This document shows, piece by piece, positions 46,876 through 59,000 of a stretch of 64,000 nucleotides of DNA. Origin of the DNA: Pipra filicauda (taxonomy: Eukaryota; Chordata; Aves; Passeriformes; Pipridae); NCBI RefSeq assembly GCF_003945595.2, contig NW_024104129.1:558001-622000 (forward strand), given 5' to 3'. Each line of letters starts with the position of its first letter. The stretch's first letter is position 1. The position numbers and the translations under genes were made by a program. Under the pieces are notes generated by a model. It was given only the letters and a program-made list of their open reading frames with translations, did not search any database and had not been told where the DNA came from.

Positions 46876-49172
46876 CTTATTCAGATGCAGATTTCTGTGT
46901 TATAGATTCCTTCAGTGTTTGTTATGACAAACTATGAAGTGTCACTGACATATTAGACTTAGATACAGTCTAAGACCTTATTTTTATAGTAGTATTGAAC
47001 TGTAAGATTCTGAAAATACTGACCGGCAACCTCAGAAAATATTTTCAGCTCTTGTATTTTGATATATCTAAACCACTAGTCCTTTTGCTTTCTATTTGAC
47101 AATACTTTTAAGACCAACCTTTTTCTCTTTGATTTGAAAACAAAGTTTCATCCAACTTCTCTCTTACTTAGCAAAATATCTTTCACATTCTTCTCAGTTC
47201 AAACAAAATGGAGCTGCTGAGTACTCCAGGTCCTGTCCAAACCTTTGATCTCACCATATCAGATTCATTGTACCTTTCAATTTCATCTTCTTCAGTTGAA
47301 GTTTTATAGCATCTCCCTGCTTTTTTCTTTACATAGCATTTTTACTTTTTTTCTTCCTTCTGACTCCAGTTTTGTTATCTTCTTTTGTAGCCATAATGGT
47401 CCTCACAGTTAAGTGGTCTTTTATTTCATAATGCTCAAGAAAACGTAGTGAAATCAGCCACATCAGTACCACAACTCATTGATGAAATAGACAATATTTT
47501 TTCTATAGGATCTGAAAAATTTTAATTAGCTAGAAGAGAAAGGGCTATGTATAACTGTAGAAGGCTTATCCTGCTATTGATGTTATCTATGAATACAAAG
47601 GGGATGACAGATATTATAGCATATTTTAACATTAAAATAAAAATAAACTTAGTCAAGCAACCAGAGATTATAACCAAGAAAGTATTTTCCTACTGGTGTT
47701 TCCTGTTACTTGGATCTCATTGCATGCTTTATTATTTTACCTCTTTTCTATAATTTTCTCTCCTTTCTGTATCTCTCTTGACTTTATGCCCTTCAGAGCA
47801 GATATGAGTTAAAATTGGCTTTAATGATCTGTGCTAACTTTCTACTTTGAAGAAGGCTTGTATATTTTAAGCATTATTGCATCAGAGGTACATGAAAACT
47901 GCTAACAATTATGAGAAAGAAATACATGAATGAATATGAGTTTCTCATCAGGAATGTTTTATAATACAAACAGTAAATGGAAAAATAATTAATAGAGCTT
48001 GAAAGTAACACCTTCAATAAGCAGATGGCTTAAACCATTGAAACAGACTTGCTCTATTATGAAAATGCAATAATAACAGAAGTTCCAATCACTAAAGTAA
48101 TAAAATTAAACTATTTGTTAAAGATATGCTAACATTAGTGCATTAATACTGTTATTAATATATTCATCAAACCAGCAATACAAATAGCAATAATAAAAAT
48201 TACCTTCCATCAAACAAGTCAATATACTCTACAAAGTCCAGAATCCCTAGTATAAGCGTATATTAACTCAGGATTTCATATCACAGAATCCAGGTACAGG
48301 GCTTTTCTTAGACATTTATGGTTAGATTCTTTAATATCTATCCCTATCTCATGTATTTTGTGTGAGGAATAGATGGAACAGCAGGGTACAATTTTTCATG
48401 AGCTATAATACCAGAATAATTAATGTTGATTGTTTGGGGTTTTTTTATATTTTGTTAAAACTTACAGAAAGTCTGTAGAATTATGGTGATACCTGGAATA
48501 CATCATGCTTTTTGTACCCCATGATTTATACACCTCTGTCAAATCTAATGAAGGTCAAATAAAATAAATTTCTTACATGTTCAATTAAGGATTGAAATTA
48601 TCTAAATTTATTGCAAAAATGGAGGAACTGGAATATTTCAGATTAATTAGCCTGATAATCATCTATTATTGCACAATTTGGAAAGTGCTAAATTACTTGC
48701 AGTCATATTAAAATCGTATTTGCAATTACTTGCAATCATCAAAATCCCACATATTTTATACTTTCCTATTACAGAGACATATGTTTGTCATTTAGAGCTT
48801 AATTTGTTGCTGCTTTATTCTTCTTTAACAGTACTACAGCTCTAAAGAAATTATATTAAAATAACACACTTTGCTTCGGCATAGTTCTCAAATACACGCT
48901 TATATTTCAGCAGTCAGGTAAATATCATGCGGAATGAAAACTGTTATTCTCAGAGTCTGCTTAAACCCAAAGGCGTTGTTTAAAAAAATCACTTTGGAAA
49001 AAGTGCAAGCTAAAAGCAGTACATATTATTGGATGCTGTCAGAATTAGAATATATCTGTTGCAGGCTTACAGAGATCAATCGCTGTGAGTTCCTGCCCTC
49101 TTTGTCCCCTTGCAGCTCATTGCACTTGCTAAACACAAGCGGTCAAGCATATTGTGCTACTCACAACAGACG
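46876..49172. other. AT-rich unique sequence, no gene recognised
   Basis: No exon, RNA gene or family repeat was recognised. The stretch 47550-48600 is especially A+T-rich. Confidence 0.45.
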
Positions 49173-49715
49173 GTAGAATCATAGAATGGTTTAGATTGGA
49201 AAGGACCTTAATCATCTAGTTCCAACCTTCCTGCCACAGGTAAGAAACCTTCCACTAGACCAGGTTGTTCGGGACCCTGTACAAACTGGCCTTGAAAACT
49301 TCCAGGGATGGGGCATCCACAACTTCTCTGGACCTGTTCCAGTGCCCCATCACCCTCACAGTAAAGAATTGTTTTAATATCGATCTAACTTTCTGCAGCT
49401 TAAAGCCCGCTTGCCCTTGCCTTTAGGTACTGGAAGGCTGCTCTAATGTCCCTACAGAGCCTTTTCTTCTCCAGGCTGAACAACCTCAACTCTCTCAGCC
49501 TGTCTTCATAGGAGAGGTGCTCCATCCCTATGATCCTACTTTGGACTTCCTTTCTTTAGTTGGGAGGCTCCAGGTCTGGATACAGTACTCTAGGTGGGGT
49601 CTCACAAGGGCAGAGTAGACAGGGAGAATCAGTTCTTTTGGCCTTCATTTCATGTGGCCCGGGATATGATCAGCTTTCTGGCCTGCATGCACACATTGCT
49701 GGGACATGTTTTAGA
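49173..49715 (-). mobile_element. CR1 LINE, minus strand
   Basis: It starts 'agaatcatagaatggtttag' and proceeds through the 3' UTR ('acttccagggatggggcatc') into the ORF2 C-terminal region ('ctccaggctgaacaacctca', 'cataggagaggtgctccatc'). It fades after 'cacattgctgggacatgtt'. It belongs to the older CR1 group and is not functional. Confidence 0.93.
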
Positions 49716-52328
49716 ACGTTGTCAAATGCAGAAAAACATTCTACATCAGTCCTGGGTTTTTTTGAAAATTAAACTAATTCAGCGTGTAAAGAAGACACAA
49801 GTTTGGCAACCTGAAGCACAATACAAGAGGTTGATCTGTAAATGACTGCTGAATACTACTTGAACTTACAAATGCGGCATAAGAGCGTCAGTGTAGTAGC
49901 AACATGACCTGGGCCTTAAGACTGAAGGAACTTAAACTAGATCTAAGTTCATTACTTACTTTTAATATTTCAAATAATTATTTTACATTTTCTTCATTTT
50001 TCTTCTTCTACTTTCTCCCTCTGACACTGTCATTCTGCCTCTGGATATTGTGTGTATACATATATATATACACACACCTAAGCAAATAGACTCACAGGCG
50101 TGATTCAGTCTACCATATTATGAGACTCTTTGTCATGGAAACTAAGTGGAGTATTATTTTCAGCACAATTGTTATTAAAGTTTTAGCAACCTGAAAAAGT
50201 AATCATGTGTTCTTATGTTCAATATTTCCATATACAGTGGATCCCCACTTGAGAACAGAAACAAAACAATGTTCTGTCTGGAACTATAATTTAAAATTAG
50301 CGTGGATTCAGATTATATTGCTGCCAGAGTACCAGATATATTCACCATTTGGAGCATTTGTTTTGCCAATCCAGCAGTCTACACGAGAGTATTTAAGCAA
50401 TTGTGATCTCCCAACAAAGATCTAACAAAAAAATGATTAAACTGGAATGAACAAATATATGTGCATTTCAAGGAATCAGTCAGGGTTTTTTAAAAATTAA
50501 ATGTATCTAGCTGGGCCTAAGATTCTTGCTTTATGATACTTCAAGGGAAACTCAGAACTTCAGAAGCTTTCACTTATTTTATGAATATTTTTATCTGAAA
50601 TATCTACATTCTGAGTGGATATAAGGATTCCAAGGCACATATGGAAACTAGTTAATGTTATCAAAATAGTAAAAATGGTAGAAGACCATGGGATTGTCAG
50701 ACACAAACACACACATATATATGCAGGTTACCTGAGGTCCTGAGGGCCTGTGGGAGTTCTGTTTTCCATTGACTAGTAGGTTATATCAATGTCAAGGAAG
50801 ATTTGTAAGAGTTAAGCTCTGAAATGAAGCCAGATGACAAAAATAAATCAGCTATATTAACCATAGGAGCAAGAGGGATTTAGAAACAAAATTGGCAAAG
50901 GAAACTTTGACATATAGAGAAGAAAGCAAATAAGCTCTTCATGACACATTAGTGTGAGAAGAAGAGAAAGAGTTGCATAGCCCAAATTGAAAAGTAGGCT
51001 CACAGCTCTGTCAAACAACTCCGTCAGTGTCCTTGGATTCATGCTATCTGGTCACACGGACTTGTGTATGCTCATCTTGCTTAAGTGATTCTTTACTTGA
51101 TCTTCCTCTAAAGTAGGTAATACTCACTCCTACAGACTGTCCCTACTCACAGAAAACTGGGAATCTGAGAGTATACCTAAACAATCAAAATACCACTTCT
51201 TTTGGAAATTGTAATTATAAAAAAAAATAAAAGGAAGACAACAAACTGGTGCACAGACTGTGTTTATTCTGCATGATTATACTCTGCCATGTGAGAGTCA
51301 CCATTGCAGTTAAAGAAAGTGTAAAGTATCTACATTAAAAAATGAATTTTTACTGTAAAAGAATGAAAATAAATGCAACTAGTACAATTAGTGGACTCAT
51401 TGCACATCATCTCTATTTTGGTATGCATCTATTTACTTACATTATGCAAAAAAAGGCAATCACAGAGGTAACAGATCCCTTATTCTGCTGACTGTGTTCT
51501 ATTTGGCATAAATCACAGTGTACTTTTAAATGTTTAGAGACAAAGATCTCCCAAACAATGATCATTTGATATAATATAAAGGAGAAAAATCAAAATGATA
51601 ATTTTTATTTTATTCTGCTGTGATGGCTATTATATGCTAATTAAGAACCATTTTGAGTAGAGAGGATGAAGAAACATTCAGTTCTTAAATATATAAATTT
51701 GGGTCTATTGGTAACAGTTAAGAACATCACTTGGATGAAAATTCCTGCTTTGACAGCTTATTGCCAAATAGAGCAAACATGTGAAAAGGCTGAGAATAAG
51801 ATTGAGAAATTAACCTCTCTAAAGCTACTGGAGCTTGGGTCCAATTTTTTTCTTCCACTGTAATCCCCTTAGTTATTCTTGCTTTTTGCTTTTCTGAAGA
51901 AGCTTACCTAGCATTCTCAAGGTTAACACAGTTCAAGAATTAACATATATAAGCAATATTTTTTCCAGGAATTAATTAGGCAAAGAGAGTGGATTCACAA
52001 TTATTTCCAGACTTTTTTTTTTTTTCAAACCAGAGAGGGCTAAAAAAATTCCTGCATAAAATACTGCTTTCGAGTAATCAAATTTTTTTGCAGAAATGTG
52101 TCATATTGATCATCAAATTAGTGTCAAAGGGAAACCTTGTGACTTTCTCATTTATATGACTAGTGTTAAAACATTTAACTTTACTAATGTCAAAATATTT
52201 TGTTTCACATTTATTATTTCATATTCATGAGCATGTCTTTTCATTTTTCGGAAACAAATATTTCTTTTTTTTTCTTTTCTGAACAGATCCTTTTTGTTCC
52301 ATATTTCATTCCACAGAAAGACTTCAGT
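49716..52328. other. AT-rich unique sequence, no gene recognised
   Basis: It contains a TA/CA microsatellite at 50052-50078 and a CA/TA run near 50702-50722. Nothing else was recognised. Confidence 0.45.
50052..50078. repeat. TA/CA microsatellite
   Basis: 'gtatacatatatatatacac' continues into 'acacac'. It is a short, partly palindromic dinucleotide tract. Confidence 0.85.
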
Positions 52329-52592
52329 TTCATAGAATAGAATCACAGAATCAACTGGGTTGGAAAAGACCTCCGAGATCATCAAGTCCAACCCTTGATC
52401 CAACACTGCTGTGGTTACTAGACCATGGCACTAAGTGCCACATCCAATCTCATCTTAAAATTCTCCAGAGATGGTGAATCCACCACTTCCCTAGGCAGCC
52501 CGTTCCATTGTCTGATTACTCTCTCTGTTAAAATTTTTTTCCTAATATTCAACATAAACCTCCCCTGGCACAGCTTAACACCATACCCAACA
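52329..52592 (-). mobile_element. CR1 LINE 3' end, minus strand
   Basis: It begins 'ttcatagaatagaatcacag' and reads through the younger-type 3' UTR ('ggttggaaaagacctccgag', 'accatggcactaagtgccac') to about 52592. It includes only the 3' UTR and the last bases of ORF2. Confidence 0.94.
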
Positions 52593-55500
52593 GTTTGAGC
52601 TGTTCATTCTAATTTGCAACCAAAAAAGATATAAAACCAGAAAGCTGAGCTTTTACTTGCTTTATTTACCATCAGCTCATGACTAGAAAATATTTGGAAA
52701 ACTGTATATTTCAATTTTTTGGGAGAGATGTAGCCTTACCTTCATTCTCACTTCACCCTTCCCTGTACTCAAATTCCACCACTGTGTAAATTTGTAGATG
52801 TACGAGAAAGCAGTTATAACCTTCAGAATCTGTCTAGCTGTCTAAGATTTAGTAATGTACCTATGCCTCTGGGATTTCTAAACAATTGTCACTTTCCCAG
52901 AAAACTACACTTAAATACAATTTGCTAGAGAGGGACTAACACCATTCCTTTGGCTATAATAGGCGGGGGGTTGATATCATTCCAGGAAACCTTACCACTG
53001 ACAGATTGCTGATAGTTCTGGGAATAAAGTTCAGCTCCAGTACACTGGGCTTCCCAATACCTTAATGAAATTCCTGGAAGAGCCTTTTTTACATAGAAAC
53101 ATTCAGTGGAACCACATAAAACTAAGAAAATGTAAGTAACATAGCTGAAAGAGACGTTTTTCCAAGTGACTCAAAAGCCAGGGTCATAATACCGAGAATG
53201 GCAATAATCTATCTCCACATTAATAGTTTATCTTTTAAGTGGAAAACTGTATCTGAAAACAAAGGCATTACAGACAACTGTCAGTCACAAAAATATTTAA
53301 GCAAATAACTTAGATTTTCTAAATGGATTATATTAGCATTGCCTGAACTTCTGCACACTGCAAAGGCTTATGTTATGTATCCTCACCACACTCGTATAAA
53401 TTAAAAAAATTCAGCTTCACCATTCTGCTGCGGGGGACCTAAAGCACAATAAGGCACCAGGCATTGATCTCCCATTAGAGCATTTATGCCTGGTGGTATT
53501 CACTGTTCACAGCACATGTATCTCTTACATACTGGAAACTACTGAAATCCAAATAATCTTGAGAGCTGAAGAAGAGTGAGAGGTTTGTCACAGGGCTCTG
53601 GTGTCTTGGATGTGCACCCAAATATTGAAGCATCACATAAAATGTGGATAGTGACCTGTTACAGTTTGTGGTGTCAATTCAATTAGAAGCACCTTAAGGA
53701 TGGGTTCTAGTTTATTTCTTGTTTCGAAGATAGAGAGAAATACCTGTTACAGTCCCACGAAGGTTTGACATCTTCAGATAGAGATGATTACAGGCATAGT
53801 CTGGAAAATACCATCAGGCACCAAGGCAATTTTATTCACTCATTGATAACTAAATTGGATTTTGGTGCTGAACATGGAAATTCTCAGCTAAGCCCTGTCA
53901 CGCTTAGGTACCTGGTCAAAGGCTATCTGCTATGCATACTGTGAAGAAAAGATTTGAACCAGTATCTCTCAGATCTAAAGAAAGTGTCTTCACACTACTT
54001 GATCAGACATCCTGACAAAGTTTACATGCTGAACAGTTTTACCATGGCAACATGCCTGCTGCCACGTGAAATATATTTTCACTGAAGGATTCTGAAAAAA
54101 TCAGATATCTGTACAGTCAGAGTGACATGCTCACAGATGGAGAGAAAGGGTGCTTTGTGCAGTTTACTGTTGCCTTAAGGTATGGTGCAGAGAGAACTAT
54201 TAAGGGAACTATCACACAGAAGTTTGAGGAACAGAACAACATAAACATCTTGCAGACTGGCCTCAAAAAGCCTTAAGTGGGTCCCACCCACAAGGTTAAA
54301 CTAAGAAAAAGAGTTAAGCATGGTAGAAACTTTTTGTTTCAAAAAATATACCTCTCCTTAAAAGGTGTAACTGACATTTTTATCTTTCTATTCAGGGAGA
54401 AGGATAGATGATGAGACAGGCAGACTCACACACAAGGCAAACAGGAAGAGCTGTGACAGGTAGCCCAGTGCTTATAGTTCATGTTCTTTTAACTCATGAT
54501 GCAAGAAAGATATTTTATTTTTATCCTGTCCATCTAACAATATGGTGAACATTATTTGACACCTACATAGCATATGAATTTAAAAATCTCTGTACTTAGC
54601 TATTGTAATCACATGTAACTTCTTTACTGTATATGTCTAGATTTCAGTGTGTACAACTGCATAGATACATCCACAGAAATTAACCATTTGGCCCACCAAA
54701 TGGTTAATTTCTGTGGATGTATCTATGCAGTTGGATAGGGGGTGGAGGGCTGGGGGTCAGGAGCATTAACTGAGACCATGCAAATAGTTTTGGCAAATAA
54801 CGAGCCCTGAGTAGTTCAGTCACAGAGAGGTGGGGAGTGAAAGACAGATTCTGATCCCAAGACAGAGCTATAGTCAATGGAAAGTGCTGAACAGGATATT
54901 TCTTCTAGAAAGGTTATTTGTGAAACATCACAGTGGGGCTTTTTATCAGCTCTTTACAAAGAAATAGACATTTCTCTTCTCCTACAAAGTGCCCCAAACA
55001 CTACCTACTTAATCTTACTGCATTAGATTATGATTAGAACTTTCTCTTGCAGTCATAGTAATTGCACAAGGTTCTTTTGTTTGTTCTCCAATGGAATTAA
55101 TAAGCAAAGGCCAAAAATCTATTGGGAAATTTTGGAGGCAAATGAAATATGTGAATATCTACTCCATCGGTACTTCACATTAGTCTTCGCTGTTTCCACA
55201 ATTCTAGCTCTAAATACATCTTTGTTGAATTTTGTCTATATATATTTTTATTGAGGCTGGAATTAAAAGTCTGATGAAACTAGTTTATTTTTTAGAAGTC
55301 AATGCTTTTATACCTAATCTTGTATTTTACACAGACAGAGGAATCCTTAAAAGATGAATTACATTTTTTTAAAAATTGTGCTGGGAGAAGTAAAGCAATT
55401 TTCATGAATTGATAATTAAATTTAGGGACTATAGTAATTTTATTTATATTTACTTTGCTAATTAGAGACATTGTGAGTTTCATTCATTTATTGAGAGCTT

Positions 55501-55667
55501 GACAGGTTTTATCTAAGAGCATTTCATAATTGAGATCATACATTAATTACTTGCTTGAGATAATAAATATTTATAGGTTATTTGACATGGAAAGCAAGGT
55601 CTGTTAGCTGAAAGTAGACAGAGCATATTTAAGGAATGATTCTGCACAGGACAAATCTAAGGTTTAA
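52593..55667. other. AT-rich sequence with a hairpin and possible ancient repeats
   Basis: No gene was recognised. It holds the perfect 38-bp hairpin (54654-54733). It also has an RT-like peptide stretch at about 53433-53489 and a tRNA-like B box at 53951-53960, both described as findings. Confidence 0.45.
54654..54733. repeat. Perfect inverted repeat, 38-bp arms, 4-bp loop
   Basis: The left arm 54654-54691 begins 'caactgcatagatacatcca'. The right arm 54696-54733 is its exact reverse complement over all 38 positions. The spacer is 'ccca' (54692-54695). The next outward base pair does not match. The sequence is of mixed composition, not a simple repeat. Confidence 0.97.
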
Positions 55668-56048
55668 AGGAGAAATCTTTAGCCTGAAGAGGAGGCTCAG
55701 GGGATACCTTATCACTCTCTACAACTACCTGAAAGGAGGCTGTAGCCAGGTGGGAGTCAGTCTCTTCTCCCAGGCAACTGGCAACAAGACAAGAGGACAC
55801 AGACTTAAGTTGCACCAAGTGAGATTTAGGTTGGACATCAAGAAGAATTTCTTCACAGAGAGGTAATTAAACATTGGAATGGGCTGCGCAGGAAGGTAGT
55901 GGAGCCACCATCCGTGGAGGTGTTTAATAAAAGACTGGAGTTGGCAGTAAGTGCCATGGACTAATTGACATGGCGGTGTTCAGTCATAGGGTGGACTTGA
56001 TGATTTCAGAGGTCTTATCCAACTGAATTGGTTCTGTGATTTTTTGAG
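55668..56048 (+). mobile_element. CR1 LINE, 5'-truncated, + strand
   Basis: It starts in the ORF2 tail ('cctgaagaggaggctcaggg', 'ctacaactacctgaaaggag'), continues through 'gattggaatgggctgc'-like 3' UTR and 'gggtggacttgatgatttca', and ends 'ggttctgtgattttttgag'. It has the younger tail type but with more changes. A partial ORF2 frame is open at 55636-55866. Confidence 0.93.
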
Positions 56049-59000
56049 AAAAAAATCTTGGTTTAACATTTTGGGTTGGAGAAACAGAAGACTAGAAAAA
56101 ACCTTCCATCTACTATTTTGATCCAAATTATTAATTATTATTATTAATTTTTTTATTTTTCAACATGTTTCTAAAAGTCTACCAGCTTCTAGAACATAAA
56201 AGAAAGGTAATAATATTGTCTGTAGGAAAAAGTTGTCTTCTTTTTTTATCTCTTTTTTTTCCTGATGTCCTGCCCTGACGTACACTCAGAAATATGACAA
56301 CAGCTGACAGTCAGTGATGCAAAAATGCCCAATACAGTTTTTTGGAGGATAGAAATATTCATGTGGGGAATCCAGTTTTATTTAACTTAATAGTAACATT
56401 TCACTTATGCCCACAACCACGTTGTACATCTTTATAGAAATGAAATGTTTATTTTCTTTTATTACACTAATGTCATTACAGAATTAAATTCTACATCTCA
56501 AATATTTCCTCTTTCCTCTTATTGGATCCTTCCATACATATTGCTATCACATATGATGTCCTTAAAGGACATAGAAATGTGAAGAGATCCTACCTAGGAA
56601 TGAACCACAATATACTGAACCAGATCCACACAGTACAAATCAGTTGTTTGCATGGAGATTACATTAGTGGAATCTGTCTATCTAAGGGGTGAGGGGACAC
56701 TCAGATCCTTCTGGGAGCTGTTCTCACCAGTACCCATATCAAACAACTAAAATAACTCACATTCTTGATTCTTAATCTGCAAAACTGGAGTACAAAGAGA
56801 GTATTCCGCTGTCTTTTTTTTTTGGTGTTTTGTTTTTTTTTTAAATATTAAAAACTCTTTGTATTTTGGAAGTTTTATCTATTGCAATGTTGTACTTATC
56901 AACATGTTATTGTGTGAATTTTGTGAGGCAGGCAGGTAATACACATTCCCACTAGTCTGGTACTTGCATCTCTGTGTCATGAAAGTAGACATACATAAGT
57001 CATCAACAGTTTGAAAATAACTATACACAGATGTTGACGTGCATACTGTATGAATGTTAAAATCTCAACAGTCCTATTTCAAACAGCAGCAGTGTCATCA
57101 CAACATTTTTTTGTTGCTGTCCTTGAATGGTTTTTTTGTACTCTGTCTCATCAGAGTCCTTTCCAGTTGATTGCTTTCCCCCTGCCCCAAACACAGCACT
57201 CCATAAGATGTACCACTGAGAAATGAAATGGTGATATAAACCCTAATATGCTCGCTCTTGGATAGAGTAGTGCTCTGGGTATACAAACATGTCTTTCTAG
57301 CACAGATTTGAGGCTAATTAAATATCAGTTGTGTTGTAAAACATTCAAGATCATTCTGCTTTTAAGTGTTATCAAGACTTTTTAAAGCTCTCAAAGTGGC
57401 GCTAAAAAGAGGAACGTACATGTTTAAGCACTGTTCTCTTTTTCTCACTTTTGACTGAGGTCTCCAGGTTATTTAAATTTTAGAAAAAAGGTATTCCTTT
57501 TTTGAACACATTTTGCAGCAGAACAAGCACCACAAGAGCCTTGATCAGCATATTGAAAATAGATGATTATTAATAGTTCACAAAAATCTTGCAGATCTTA
57601 ATATGTGATGTAAAAGGAAATATTTTGACAAGACACTAATGAATCTTTTGCAAAGCACATGGAGTGAAGTTTATACATTGCTGGTAATGCATACACATGA
57701 ATTCTTTAGCACTATTACTTTCACGGAAGCTTAATTATTCAAGGATAAATGTATAGCTCTAGTACTGCTCTTCACTTGACATTTGTTTAATAAAAACACA
57801 AGTCATTTTGAGTATAACAAAACAAACATTTAACGTTAACTTTCAAGCATATAGTTCCCTGGTGATTTTACTGATGGGAATAATCCCTGAGAGAATTTAT
57901 GCATTCCTTCCAGAAGTTTAAAAATGCTTCAGACCGATAAGAAAGTTTTAATATATGCCTATACATTAATGAAAAAAACAAACAAACAAACAAAATAAGT
58001 GGATTGAATTGATAAGAAATACTATAATGCTTTTCTTGTGATTTTTAGAATTTTTCAATAAGAGGACTTTTAAAAACCTATGTATCTCGCGTAGCAGTTC
58101 TTGGCCATATAAAACTTTGTTTTAAACTAGAATTCAGATTACTGCAAAAGCATTATATTACATTTTTAGTTTCTGCTCTTCAGTGTCCTGTCTACTTATC
58201 TCTTTTTATTTATTTAGCCAATAAAGACTCTGGATATTATTTTCCATCAAAAATCACAATGTTTGTGAGAGAAGAAAGGCAGTCTTCTAAAAGAACTGTA
58301 AGTCACCAGTCTTAATTTTGTAGAACAATTAATATTTTACACAATATTACAATGAAAGAGGTGATAAAATTCAATAGAATTTTCTTAATTACATCTTTTG
58401 CATTTTGAATTATACTAAGCTTCCAAACTTGGAATTGTCTTCTGTGTTTATGACCCATCACTACAATCAGTGTTTTTTCCTTCTTTAACATCCTACTTCT
58501 TATTCAGCAAAAATGTTGTTCAAATTTGATGTTTCTTACAATAAACTTTGCTTTATGGAGTTTATCAAGCTTGAAATAAAGTAAATCAATCTCCAATAAA
58601 GCTCTGCTATATTTTACAAACTTTATACCTTTTCTTCTGTGTTCTGTTTAAAGAAAAAGGAGTCCAAGAAATTCTTTCTTCCCCTTAACTCTGTTAAGAC
58701 AAATATTGTCTAGTGGAGACACAGAATGTAAAGTCACTTTCACAGTCCATGTAAAGAAGACAATTTGGCATGGTACCTCACATTTGTTTGGGGTTTTTTT
58801 AACTGTTAATACGGATATTAACAAATATATTTTTTCTCTTGAAAGTACTAGGGTTTGTTCATCTCAATACTTCCACCCTTTTCGGAAGGACCATAAGTGA
58901 AAAAGTGTCAAGTAATTTATTAATTTTTTGTAGCATTTTTACATCAAACATACCATGATATATTCATTTGAAGAAAATTACCTCTTCATATGTATATATT

